A DNA stretch of 64,000 nucleotides from CALBPI01 sp039814545 (GTDB lineage Bacteria; Pseudomonadota; Gammaproteobacteria; Steroidobacterales; Woeseiaceae), in NCBI GenBank assembly GCA_039814545.1, contig JBCCBB010000003.1:62001-126000 (forward strand), written 5' to 3'. Each line of letters starts with the position of its first letter. Within the stretch, counting starts at the first letter, position 1. A program made the position numbers and the translations under genes. Of this stretch, positions 34,647 to 43,434 are shown piece by piece. Below the pieces are notes generated by a model. That model saw only the letters and a list, made by a program, of their open reading frames with translations, searched no databases and had not been told where the DNA came from.

Positions 34647-36011
34647 ATGATGTCCCTTTTTGCACGAAAGGATGTTGTCTTGGACACCGAAGCGGAACGC
34701 TGGAAGGCCGAATACCGTAGCCTGCTCGAGGAGCAGGATCTGCAGACACGGCAATGGTCGGCTATGAGGTCGTTGCTGCAGGACATGCTGCGCTCGGTGC
34801 TCAACGCTTGTGTCGGTTGGTCCGATGAGATCGATGAAGAGATCGAGGTGCTGCGAATCCAGGTGGAGCGGGCCGACACCCCCGAGCAGTTGGAATCCTT
34901 GCAGAAGGCTGCTGGGCGCATCAGTGCCGCGCTTCGGACGCAACAGCGCGAGACTCAGGCGGATGACCAGCGGCGCGACTTCGATGCCGATTTGGAAGAC
35001 ATTCGGCGTCGATTTGTGGCGCAGTTAGCCGCTGAGCCCCTGCTGTCGGCTTGTGTTGAAGCAGCGCTGGGGGGCGTGACTGAGGCGCCGACATCTGACG
35101 GGCTCGATTCGCTGGGTGATGCGCTCATCGCAGCGTTCCGCGAGCTCTCAGCCCAGAAGGCCGAAGCAGAACGTTTTGTCAGCGAGGTCACCGTGACCCT
35201 GGCCAGCCTGGAGCGATGGGCGGCTGATGGTGCCTCGCGCGTGGACGCGCAGCGGTTGGCAAACCAGGGGCTGCAGGCCGACGTGGATCGGGAGGTCAGC
35301 ACCTTGCAGACCCAAGTAGAGGGCGCCAGTAGCCTCGACGCCCTCAAGCAGCACATGCATGATCGCCTGGCCGCGATTGCCACGCGAATTCAATCCTTCC
35401 GAGACCAGGAGGACGAGAAGCTGGTCGAGGTCGAGCGGCAGAATGCGTCGCTCAACAGTGAGCTCATCGCACTGCAAGCGCGCACCGAGAAACTCAACGA
35501 ACAGCTCCATGAGCAGGAGCAACTGTTATTGCTCGACACGCTGACCCAGGTGCACAGTCGCTTCGCCTACGAGCGTCGGCTCGACGAAGAAATCGCCGTG
35601 AGCCTGCGCAGCGCCAAGCCGCTGTGCTACGCACTCTGGGATATCGATTTCTTTAAACGCATCAACGATGAGCATGGCCATCAGGCCGGTGACGCAGTTC
35701 TCGCGCAGGTGGCGAGTTACCTGTCGCGCTACACGCGGTCCAACGACTTCGTGGCCCGCATTGGGGGGGAGGAGTTTGTCGTCCTGTTTCCGGACACCAG
35801 CATCGACGATGCGACTATGATCGCGGAAAAACTCCGGGCGTTGATCGCGGCCGCAGAGATCGCTGTCGAAGGGGTTGAGATCCCTGTGACGATTTCCTGT
35901 GGGATCAGCGCGCTCAAGTCTCGCGATGGGGCCGAGCAGTTGTATCGACGCGCGGACGAGGCACTGTACGCCGCCAAGGATGCCGGCCGTAACCGCTGCA
36001 TGGCGGCCTAG
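34647..36011 (+). CDS. Soluble diguanylate cyclase with N-terminal coiled coil
   Basis: A 454-residue protein without membrane segments. Residues about 1-290 are largely helical, rich in Glu, Gln, Arg and Leu, with a probable coiled coil ending just before LLLLDTLTQVHSRFAYERRL. The GGDEF domain covers about 290-454; the active-site motif is GGEEF at 373-377, and the inhibitory site RSND sits at 364-367, five residues before it. It should therefore make cyclic di-GMP and be product-inhibited. The input signal is unknown. Divergent from the bactofilin operon. Confidence 0.92.
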   Translation: MMSLFARKDVVLDTEAERWKAEYRSLLEEQDLQTRQWSAMRSLLQDMLRSVLNACVGWSDEIDEEIEVLRIQVERADTPEQLESLQKAAGRISAALRTQQRETQADDQRRDFDADLEDIRRRFVAQLAAEPLLSACVEAALGGVTEAPTSDGLDSLGDALIAAFRELSAQKAEAERFVSEVTVTLASLERWAADGASRVDAQRLANQGLQADVDREVSTLQTQVEGASSLDALKQHMHDRLAAIATRIQSFRDQEDEKLVEVERQNASLNSELIALQARTEKLNEQLHEQEQLLLLDTLTQVHSRFAYERRLDEEIAVSLRSAKPLCYALWDIDFFKRINDEHGHQAGDAVLAQVASYLSRYTRSNDFVARIGGEEFVVLFPDTSIDDATMIAEKLRALIAAAEIAVEGVEIPVTISCGISALKSRDGAEQLYRRADEALYAAKDAGRNRCMAA

Positions 36012-36037
36012 TCCAGAGTATCGCCGGCCACCTCGAT

Positions 36038-36789
36038 TCAGTTCTCAGCCCGTGATTCGCTGTCGGCACTGTTCGGCGGATTGTAAGCGCGTCGCACTGC
36101 CTCGAATTGACGGCGCTGCGCATCGGCGTCTTCCGGTGATGTCGGGCCAAGGCCCGCTGTGGCATTACCCGCCAAGTTTCCCGGCTTTCCCGAGAGCTGC
36201 CGCCCAGAAACACGTGGGCGTCGTGATAGACGGCGTCGCTCGGCAAGAGAGCGTTGAGACTTGGAACGTACAAAGCGGTATGCGGCTCATCGGGATACCC
36301 CAGGCCCGCATCGCCAATGATGTCCCGCCAGCGCTCAATCGAGAGGCCATTGATCTCGATGGTGTCAGCCGGGTAGGCCTCCGCCAGCACATAGGGCACT
36401 GTGGCATTTGCGCCGAGACGTGCTCGAGACTGTTCGTCATCCATCGGCGCTCGTGCGCGTTGCAATCTCGCGACATCAGGCGATGCGACAAAGCGCGCCA
36501 TCGGGAATCTTGCTTTAAGTACGCTGGCGCCCTGGTGATGATCGAAGTGCGGGTGTGTGAGGAAGATGTATCGCAGTGGGCGGTCTATTGCCTCTTTACG
36601 ATCAGCGAGCCGATTAGCAGCGGACTTGGTGCCCTGCGCCGAGACCACCATCATCTCAGTTGGTCCGACAATCAGCGGTGAAACAACATTAATTTCGTCG
36701 GGTTCACTGACAAACAGCTCCAGCTCGAGCTGCGCCTGCAGTGCAGTGGGCGGCGTTGGAAGAGGAGGATGCTCGGTTTTTCGAACCAA
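36038..36789 (-). pseudogene. Decayed MBL-fold hydrolase gene (frameshift with internal loss)
   Basis: From the ATG at 36789 the frame gives a metallo-beta-lactamase fold: PTEMMVVSAQGTKSAANRLA, the metal motif HPHFDHH, and SLNALLPSDAVYHDAHVFLGG. After SSRESRETWR the frame turns into non-family sequence, while the frame two bases away continues with a family-like tail (NATAGLGPTSPEDADAQRRQ, then FEAVRRAY) to a stop at 36038. The segment that should link them, including the last metal-binding His, seems deleted. An active enzyme is unlikely. Confidence 0.7.
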
Positions 36790-36883
36790 TCAATTGGATC
36801 GCGCTCGCGTGACCGCGTCTGCATACCTTCGACTACAGCTGCACGCTACGCCCCTTGGCGTAAGTCCATTGTCCGCTAGCCCG

Positions 36884-37921
36884 CTAGTTCTCTTGCACGT
36901 CGAGATCAAGCGCCCTTGAGATGAAGTCGAAGCCCAGTTGGGTGAGCGTCTGTCCCTCCAGCGTTGCGCCCCAGGCGGCATGCCCTTCGCCCTGCAGCGT
37001 ACTCAATTCGAAATAGGCGCCCGTCGATGCATAGAGGTCCGCCAGTGTTTCCGCCTCTTCGTAAGACACCGTCAGGTCTTCGGTGCCGTGCACGATGCTG
37101 AGAGGCGCGTCTGCCGAATCCCATCGAATGCGTCCGTCGACGAGCTGCAAGAGGTCTGTTGTGGCTGTGCCGCCCCAGTGGTTCACGACTGAGGCGACGA
37201 AGACAACTTCCTCAAGGTGTGTCGTGGCTAATGTGGGGTCATCGTCCAGACTGAGCTCGCTGGTGTAGTCGTCGAAATCACTCGCGCCGAGCGCGATGGC
37301 TATGAATGACCCTGCGGAGCCTCCTGCGACGCTGATCAAATTCGGGTCGACGCCGTATTCAGCCGCGTTGGCGGCAAGCCACCGCAGCGCGGCTTTGGCG
37401 TCTCGGGTGGCCGGGTACATGGCTTTGGATTGATCGCGATCTTCGTCGGTAAGCCCGGGAATGGCATCAATGGCGTCGGCAAAGCTTGGCGGGATCGTGC
37501 CGTAGTCGCCCAGCAGGCGGTAGTTGATCGCGACGCCCACAAAACCACGCTCCGCAAAGTATCGAGCGAAGTCACTCGGCGGCAGCGTGGCTTTACTCCC
37601 GCCTGTGAAGCCACCGCCGTGGATGAAGATCATCGCTGGCCGGGCGGTCTCGTCATTGACCGGTGAATACACATCAAGCAGGAGGTCTTTTGTAACGGGG
37701 TCCGGTGCGTTCCAATTGGAATGAGACTGCCCCTGGGCGTAGACCACGTCGTAGGTGATGTCGACTGTGAAGGTGGCCATTCGATAGACCTGCGCCTCTC
37801 CGGACGGGTCGCCACCAGCGGTCTCTGGCGCCGGTGCGTCAGATGAACTGCCGGAACTGCAACCGAACATAATCAGAACGGATAACGCGGCGACGCCGCG
37901 AAGGACGATATTGATGTGCAT
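36884..37921 (-). CDS. Alpha/beta-hydrolase (esterase/lipase), predicted lipoprotein
   Basis: A 345-residue protein with a lipobox (MFGC) and serine-rich linker. The hormone-sensitive-lipase-like oxyanion motif is IFIHGGGF, and the nucleophile serine is in SVAGGSAGS; candidate Asp and His are in IVHGTEDLTVSYEEA and LQGEGHAAWG. It should hydrolyse carboxyl esters in the periplasm or at the outer membrane; the substrate is unknown. It is a single gene, divergent from the DUF2891 gene; a short perfect hairpin TACGCC-CCTT-GGCGTA lies downstream at 36847-36862. Confidence 0.85.
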   Translation of the reverse strand: MHINIVLRGVAALSVLIMFGCSSGSSSDAPAPETAGGDPSGEAQVYRMATFTVDITYDVVYAQGQSHSNWNAPDPVTKDLLLDVYSPVNDETARPAMIFIHGGGFTGGSKATLPPSDFARYFAERGFVGVAINYRLLGDYGTIPPSFADAIDAIPGLTDEDRDQSKAMYPATRDAKAALRWLAANAAEYGVDPNLISVAGGSAGSFIAIALGASDFDDYTSELSLDDDPTLATTHLEEVVFVASVVNHWGGTATTDLLQLVDGRIRWDSADAPLSIVHGTEDLTVSYEEAETLADLYASTGAYFELSTLQGEGHAAWGATLEGQTLTQLGFDFISRALDLDVQEN

Positions 37922-38115
37922 TCGAGAAGGGCCTTAAGTCTGCGAGCAATGACATGCCATTAGCGTCTAGAAACGTCTGACCCCCGGATTGGTTGACACG
38001 CTGCAGGGTCATCTCAACTGAGAAATCGCATGAGACTGAGACGAGCATTGGACATGCGCCGTCGGGCGCAATACGGTCGGCGAGGTGTTTAGAGCTTTTT
38101 GGTGGGGAAACGGCT

Positions 38116-39198
38116 ATGTGTCAGGTGAGGCGAGTGGCCGCATGGGTTCTGCTAGGTCTGGCAGTCATTGCATCCCGGGTCAGTGCGGCAGACGAGCGAG
38201 CCCTGTCGACCGATGACATCGGGCGGTTCACGCAGCTCGCGATGGATTGCATACCTCAGGAGTACCCGAACAAGCTCAACCAGGTGCTGCCTGACGCTGA
38301 ATTCTTGCGCACGCCCAAAGCCTTGCATCCTGCGTTCTTCGGCTGCTACGACTGGCACTCGTCGGTCCACGGGCACTGGATGCTCGTGAAGGCACTTAAG
38401 GAGTACGAGGACCTGCCCAACAGAGAGCTCGTGTTCATGCAGCTTATGGACTCCATCAGCGCAGAGAACATCGCGGCGGAGCTTGCTTACTTTGAGCATG
38501 AGTCGAAGAGCTGGGAACGGATGTATGGCTGGGCCTGGTTGCTGCAGCTTCAACACGAGCTGGCGACCTGGGAGGCGCCACGCGCCCAACAGATGTCACG
38601 CGCGCTGCAACCACTGTCGAACTACATCCGAGATCGGTACCTGGGCTTTCTGCCGGTCCAGGTGTACCCCGTGAGAACAGGCGTGCACCCCAACACGGCA
38701 TTCGGTATGTCGTTCGCCTACGATTATGCGCAGGGCGCAGGCGATGCCGAGTTTGCAGCGCTCATCAGGCAGGCGGCAATCCGGTATTTCGGTGACGACG
38801 TGCAGTGCCCGATTGCCTGGGAACCCAGTGGCGAGGACTTTCTGTCACCGTGCCTTGAGGAAGCGGCCCTGATGTCGCGCGTGCTGGACCGTGATGCCTT
38901 TGAGGCCTGGTTGGCGACCTTCCTACCGGGACTTGGCGCCGGCGACGGGTTGAATCCTGTGAACGTCAGTGACCGGACGGACCCGAAGATCGTCCACCTT
39001 GATGGGCTGAATCTGAGCCGCGCTTGGAACCTGCTCATCCTCGCGAATGCGGTGGGTGATGCCGAGCTCGCTGCGTCGCTGCGAGCATCCGCAGATGAAC
39101 ATCTCGCGGCGTCATTGTCGTTCGTCACGGCAGAGAACTATGTCGGCTCGCATTGGCTCGGTTCGTTCGCGATCTATGCTCTGACGCGTGGCCGTTAG
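38116..39198 (+). CDS. DUF2891 family exported protein
   Basis: A 360-residue protein. ATG at 38116 is chosen because the signal peptide (RRVAAWVLLGLAVIASRVSA) starts there. The family's conserved part includes IPQEYPNKLNQVL, LHPAFFGCYDWHSSVHGHWML, YGWAWLLQLQHEL, RTGVHPNTAFGMSFAYDYA and the C-terminal DGLNLSRAWNL and YVGSHWLGSFAIYAL. The fold is expected to be an alpha/alpha toroid; the reaction is unknown. Length is normal for the family. No partner is evident among the neighbours. Confidence 0.85.
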   Translation: MCQVRRVAAWVLLGLAVIASRVSAADERALSTDDIGRFTQLAMDCIPQEYPNKLNQVLPDAEFLRTPKALHPAFFGCYDWHSSVHGHWMLVKALKEYEDLPNRELVFMQLMDSISAENIAAELAYFEHESKSWERMYGWAWLLQLQHELATWEAPRAQQMSRALQPLSNYIRDRYLGFLPVQVYPVRTGVHPNTAFGMSFAYDYAQGAGDAEFAALIRQAAIRYFGDDVQCPIAWEPSGEDFLSPCLEEAALMSRVLDRDAFEAWLATFLPGLGAGDGLNPVNVSDRTDPKIVHLDGLNLSRAWNLLILANAVGDAELAASLRASADEHLAASLSFVTAENYVGSHWLGSFAIYALTRGR

Positions 39199-39311
39199 CG
39201 CGGGCTTGCGTTCGCCTGACTACCGGGGTGATCTTCTCAAATAGGAACACAGCCCATGTTCTGTCATTGGCGGACGTGTGGGAGACTTCAGGGGCAATCG
39301 GGGGGGGCAAG

Positions 39312-39716
39312 ATGGCCAAGACAGCATTGGAGCATCTGAACGCAGAGAAGCAGATCAAGCGGGTCGTGCTCGAGAAGGACTTCGCGGGCATCACGGCGGG
39401 CAACACGATGTTCGTTGCAACGCCGCGGATTGTCGATGCCTACATCCGAGAGATTCCAAAGGGTGAATCCCGAAGCATCGTGCGGATGCGTAATGAGCTC
39501 GCCAGCGAGTGGAGCGCGCACGCGACGTGCCCGGTCTCCTCAGCGATCTTCTTGCGGATCTCGGCGCAAGCCGCCATCGACGAGATGGAGGCAGGCAAGT
39601 CCGTTGCCGAGGTCACACCGTTTTGGCGTGCCATCAGCAGTAGGGACAAGGTTGCGAAGAAGTTGTCGATTGACCCTCAGTGGATTGATGTCCAGCGGGA
39701 GGCGGAGGGAATCTGA
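39312..39716 (+). CDS. Conserved hypothetical protein, possibly alkyltransferase-like
   Basis: A 134-residue soluble protein starting at ATG 39312. Visible features are an N-terminal basic helix, a strand-rich middle (GNTMFVATPRIVDAYIREIP) and a region ATCPVSSAIFLRISAQAA followed by VTPFWRAI. The Cys-Pro with following helix resembles proteins sometimes annotated as MGMT-like, but the PCHR alkyltransferase motif is absent, so no function is claimed. Its stop overlaps the ATG of the next hydrolase gene by one base (TGATG), so the two are co-translated. Confidence 0.6.
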   Translation: MAKTALEHLNAEKQIKRVVLEKDFAGITAGNTMFVATPRIVDAYIREIPKGESRSIVRMRNELASEWSAHATCPVSSAIFLRISAQAAIDEMEAGKSVAEVTPFWRAISSRDKVAKKLSIDPQWIDVQREAEGI

Positions 39717-40993
39717 TGGTGTTGCCGAAAAAGCGCTGTCTTCCGGCCTGCCTGATTTCGGCGCTGTGCCTCATCGCGTGCACCGGCACGGATGAGGCAC
39801 CATTATTCGTACCGGCCACCTGCGCCGTCGGGCTTTACGGCACCAATGAGGCGTTCGTGGTCATCACACGCGGCGCAGCAGATTTTCGTTTCTCGTTTAG
39901 CGATGGTCGCCGCGGCGATGTTGCGCGCAACGACGACATCGTATGCGGCGAGAATGCGGTTCGGGTCGGTAGCGGTGGCATCCTGAAACGCCGTGATCTC
40001 AATGTAACCGACACGACGTTCGTGTCCGGCAACGTCACCCTGGCCGGTCAGCTGCTCGAACCGATTGACGCAGGCACCGACACATCGCTGGTCGTTCTGG
40101 CGCACGGCTCGGAAGCACTCGGGTGGATCAACGCCGTGGCGTATCCCTTTCAGTTCGCGGGCCGTGGCGTCTCCGTTTTCGTTTATGACAAGCGGGGCAC
40201 GGGTTTGTCCGAGGGCGCTTACTCGCAAAATTTTCCAGAGCTCGCGGATGATCTGGTCGCAGCGTCGAAAGAGGCCAAGCGACTCGCGCGAGGTCGGTTC
40301 GGACGTTTCGGTTTGTTTGGCTTTAGCCAGGGCGGTTGGATTGCGCCATTGGCGGCCACGCGCGCGGAGGCAGATTTTATTGGCGTCGGCTACGGACTCG
40401 TCGTCGATATTCTTGAAGAGGACGCGTCACAAGTCGCCCTCGAGTTGCGCGAGGCTGGATTCGGCGACGACGTCGTCGAGGAGGCCAAGACAATCACTGA
40501 TATCACCGCGCGTCTGGCGGTGTCAGGCTATACCGATGGGCTCGACGACCTGGACGCCGTGCGGCAAGCGTACGGCGACGAGCCGTGGTATCCCTTGGTC
40601 CGTGGCGGATTCACTGGCGTCATCCTGGGGCTGCCCACCTCGCAGCTTCGCGAAGAAGGCATACCCATGTTCGACCGGCTTCGCATTGACTGGAGCATCA
40701 AGCCCATGGATGTCTTGCGAACCGTAGAGGTGCCACAACTTTGGGTGCTCGCCGCCGATGATCGTGAGGCGCCTGTGGCGACAACGCTTGAAAGGCTGCA
40801 AGTCCTGCGCGGGGAGGGCAAGGAGATTCAAATTGTGATGTACCCGAGCACCGACCACGGCATGCGCGAGTATGTGCAGTCTGAGGACGGGTCGCGCGAG
40901 TACACGCGTGTGGTGGCGACCTTCTACGATCTCATCGCTGATTGGGCGAAGGGCACGCTCGCGCCAGATTACGCGGATAGCGTCCGACGATAA
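39716..40993 (+). CDS. Alpha/beta-hydrolase, predicted lipoprotein
   Basis: A 425-residue protein with a signal ending in LIACT. A short N-terminal beta domain is followed by an alpha/beta-hydrolase fold: LVVLAHGSEALG (oxyanion region), VFVYDKRGTGLS, nucleophile in LFGFSQGGW, candidate Asp in LWVLAADDREAP, and His in YPSTDHGMREY. The layout matches exported serine hydrolases that act on small esters or peptides. It begins inside the stop codon of the preceding small gene. No downstream partner is evident. Confidence 0.82.
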   Translation: MVLPKKRCLPACLISALCLIACTGTDEAPLFVPATCAVGLYGTNEAFVVITRGAADFRFSFSDGRRGDVARNDDIVCGENAVRVGSGGILKRRDLNVTDTTFVSGNVTLAGQLLEPIDAGTDTSLVVLAHGSEALGWINAVAYPFQFAGRGVSVFVYDKRGTGLSEGAYSQNFPELADDLVAASKEAKRLARGRFGRFGLFGFSQGGWIAPLAATRAEADFIGVGYGLVVDILEEDASQVALELREAGFGDDVVEEAKTITDITARLAVSGYTDGLDDLDAVRQAYGDEPWYPLVRGGFTGVILGLPTSQLREEGIPMFDRLRIDWSIKPMDVLRTVEVPQLWVLAADDREAPVATTLERLQVLRGEGKEIQIVMYPSTDHGMREYVQSEDGSREYTRVVATFYDLIADWAKGTLAPDYADSVRR

Positions 40994-41139
40994 GCGTTGA
41001 CTGGTGTCGCTGGGCCTTTGCCTGCTCTGGCGACCCTTGCGGTCTCGGTCGTTTGTGGCGCAGAGTCTGGCTAGAGCTAAACGGTCTCGGGCGCAACGGC
41101 GTCTAAACGTGGTACCTACCCAATCCAGGAGTTCGAAGC

Positions 41140-41907
41140 ATGGCTAGTGTGGCAACTATTCGTAAGATCGCTGCAGCGAAATCAGTGTTTTGCAGCGGTG
41201 CGCTTGCCGTCTGCGTGACGGGTGTTTTGGCAATGGACGCACAAGCTGATTCAAGCGACGACTGCAAAGCATCCCGGGAAATCTCAGAGGAGCTAATCCT
41301 GAATGGTATCCGCGAAATCTCGGTCGAGGCCGGCGCGGGTAAGCTCGTTGTCCGCGGCAAGTCCGGTCTCACTACCGCGCGAATAGACGGTCTCGCCTGC
41401 GCAAAGCGCGAGGGCGACCTCGACGAATTCGCTGTGAAGTCGCGACGGGACGGCGAAACGCTGGTCCTCGAAACCGTCATCCCCGGCCCGGGCCTGATCA
41501 ATTTTGGTAGTAGCAACGCCAAGCTCGACCTCGAGATCCACGTCCCGGCTGACTACGCCATCCGGATCGACGACACCAGTGGCTCACTGGTGGTCGAGGG
41601 TGTCGCTTCGGTCGAGATCACCGACAACTCAGGGTCGATTTCCGTTCAGGATGTGCCGGGTCTTGTGCACATCCTCGATGACGGTAGTGGCAGCATCACA
41701 GTCAGCCGTGCTGGCGGCGTTCGCATCGATGAGGACGGCTCAGGCTCGATCACGGCTTCTGACATCAGAGAAGACGTGTACATCGGCCGCGACGGGTCTG
41801 GGAGCATCTCCGCAGACACCGTCGGTGGCAGTTTCACGGTGGCGCGAGATGGCAGTGGCAGCGTGCGGCACAGCAATGTGGTCGGGGAAGTGCGCATCGA
41901 CGACTAG
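41140..41907 (+). CDS. DUF4097/DUF2807-like exported beta-helix protein
   Basis: A 255-residue protein with a signal peptide ending about residue 36 and GGAG upstream of the ATG. From residue about 55 it is built of beta strands, and from 150 onward it has repeats of about 20-23 residues with the theme D-x-S-G-S-[IV]-x-V (DDTSGSLVVEGV; DNSGSISVQDV; DDGSGSITVSRAGG; DEDGSGSITASDI; RDGSGSISADTVGG; RDGSGSVRHSNV). These form a small solenoid typical of the putative adhesin families DUF4097/DUF2807. Role unknown. Confidence 0.75.
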   Translation: MASVATIRKIAAAKSVFCSGALAVCVTGVLAMDAQADSSDDCKASREISEELILNGIREISVEAGAGKLVVRGKSGLTTARIDGLACAKREGDLDEFAVKSRRDGETLVLETVIPGPGLINFGSSNAKLDLEIHVPADYAIRIDDTSGSLVVEGVASVEITDNSGSISVQDVPGLVHILDDGSGSITVSRAGGVRIDEDGSGSITASDIREDVYIGRDGSGSISADTVGGSFTVARDGSGSVRHSNVVGEVRIDD

Positions 41908-41975
41908 CGGGCTCGACGGCGTGGTTCCGCAATTCTCCTTGGTAGCGTGCCTGGCGACGCTTGCAGGAGATGCGA

Positions 41976-42182
41976 ATGGCGTCTGAGTGCGAATGGGTTC
42001 GGATTGAACGCCAGTTGGATGCGCCGATTGTGACCATCTGGCGGATGTGGACGGATCCCGCGTTGTTTGCCAGTTGGTATGGACCAAACGGGGCGCGGGT
42101 CGAGATTCGCGTCATGGACGCCGTGGTTGGCGGCCAAGCTCGCTGGCGGCTAGTTGAATACAGCGTTATCGCGGCCAGCTAG
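41976..42182 (+). pseudogene. Truncated SRPBCC (AHSA1-like) gene
   Basis: The frame from ATG 41976, with AGGAG upstream, encodes 68 residues that match only the N-terminal part of an AHSA1-type START domain (VRIERQLDAPIVTIWRMWTD, then FASWYGPNGA). Full-length members have about 140-160 residues; here the frame stops after VGGQARWRLVEY and runs into the end of the opposite-strand ycaQ gene. It is most likely a remnant. Confidence 0.65.
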
Positions 42183-43335
42183 ACGCGCTTTCAACACCCA
42201 CAAAACGGCCCAGCCGATCGATTTCCGCTTGTAGACGTGCGTAGCGGGATTCCGACCACTTGAACTTTGCCTCTGGCCAGAGGTTTAGGAGGTGCAACAT
42301 GCCGGCCTTGCGATCCGCTTTCAATTCAATACGACCGACAAATCGATCGCCTTCCAACAAGGGATACACGTAGTACCCCCAGCGCCGCTTGTTGGCCGGG
42401 ACAAACATCTCTACCCGGTACTCAAATCCAAAGAGTCGCGCCAGGCGCGTGCGGTCGCGCACCAGAGGATCAAAGGGATTCAGGATGCGCAGGCGTCCGG
42501 TGGGAGAGGGTAGTTGTTTCAGCCGCGCCTCGATATTCGCGGGCGCGATGCAGCGCTGCCAGTTCCCGTCCGCGCGTTGTATCCCGACCTCGGTCAGGTG
42601 CCTTCGATGTATCGCAACCCACGCTTTTGTTTCCGCGTTGTCGGTTGCGTCCCAAAAGCGCTGAATGTCACCTTCGGTACCAAATGCCAACCGTTCCAGT
42701 GCGGACCGACACAGCCAATCGACCTGTTCGTCGTCGCGGAGAGCGGCGTCCCTAAGACTGTCCGGGATCACCCGTTCGGTAAGATCGTAGTACTTGATGA
42801 AGTTCTCGCGATGGGAAGTGGTGAGTGTGCCGGCGTACCACAAGTACTCAAGCGCTCGCTTGTGCGGTGGGTGGGTCCATTCGCCCTTGATCCTTTTTGC
42901 CGTTGAATCGAAGTCCTTCGTACTCAGCGGACCCTCTTTCTCGATACGCCTTCTCACCGTCTCATGGTGCTCATTGCCCGCGTCGTCGACGTGCCAGCCA
43001 CGGCGTTTGAGCGTTGCGCCCAATCGCTCGAATTGACGGCGCCACATCGGAAAGAAGTCCATGGGTATGACTGAGGCGTCGTGCGTGAAGTGCTCGAAGA
43101 CACGTCGATCGTCTGCGAGATGCTTATCCAGCATTGGCTCACGGTAATTCTGGTTGCGGCTCCAGAGGATGTGATGATGCGCGCGTGCCACGACCTGAAC
43201 GGTGTCCAACTGCACAAAGCCGAGCTGCTTGATGATGCCGTCGAGATCGAGAGGCCCGGTTGGTGGGGCTAACAAGCCCTGTGCATGCAGAAGGAGGCGA
43301 CGAGCGAGTCGATTGTGGATTCTTAGTGGTTGCAC
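42166..43335 (-). CDS. ycaQ: YcaQ/AlkX-type DNA glycosylase
   Basis: A 389-residue cytosolic protein of the HTH_42 superfamily. The N-terminal winged-helix part includes LGFVQLDTVQVVARAHHHILWSR, where Gln42-Leu-Asp44 is the QxD catalytic motif of the YcaQ branch (AlkZ has QxQ). Later family stretches are HDASVIPMDFFPMWR, WYAGTLTTSHRENF and LLNPFDPLVR-like ILNPFDPLVRDRTRLARLFGFEYR. E. coli YcaQ removes alkylated purines and unhooks interstrand crosslinks. It ends over the truncated SRPBCC gene. Full length and intact. Confidence 0.88.
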   Translation of the reverse strand: MQPLRIHNRLARRLLLHAQGLLAPPTGPLDLDGIIKQLGFVQLDTVQVVARAHHHILWSRNQNYREPMLDKHLADDRRVFEHFTHDASVIPMDFFPMWRRQFERLGATLKRRGWHVDDAGNEHHETVRRRIEKEGPLSTKDFDSTAKRIKGEWTHPPHKRALEYLWYAGTLTTSHRENFIKYYDLTERVIPDSLRDAALRDDEQVDWLCRSALERLAFGTEGDIQRFWDATDNAETKAWVAIHRRHLTEVGIQRADGNWQRCIAPANIEARLKQLPSPTGRLRILNPFDPLVRDRTRLARLFGFEYRVEMFVPANKRRWGYYVYPLLEGDRFVGRIELKADRKAGMLHLLNLWPEAKFKWSESRYARLQAEIDRLGRFVGVESASSWPR

Positions 43336-43434
43336 GTGGTGTTTCTAAATCATGTGCCACGCTGAAGTGTAGATGGTTTGGACAGATTCAATAGCTTGCG
43401 GATGTTCTTTGCAAGTCACCGGTCAGACGCGTGT

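Noticed and set aside
35914..36037. Extension of the MBL-fold frame beyond 36038 into the diguanylate cyclase gene
   Set aside because: After the break at about 36170 this frame loses all family similarity; the true old tail is in another frame ending at 36038.
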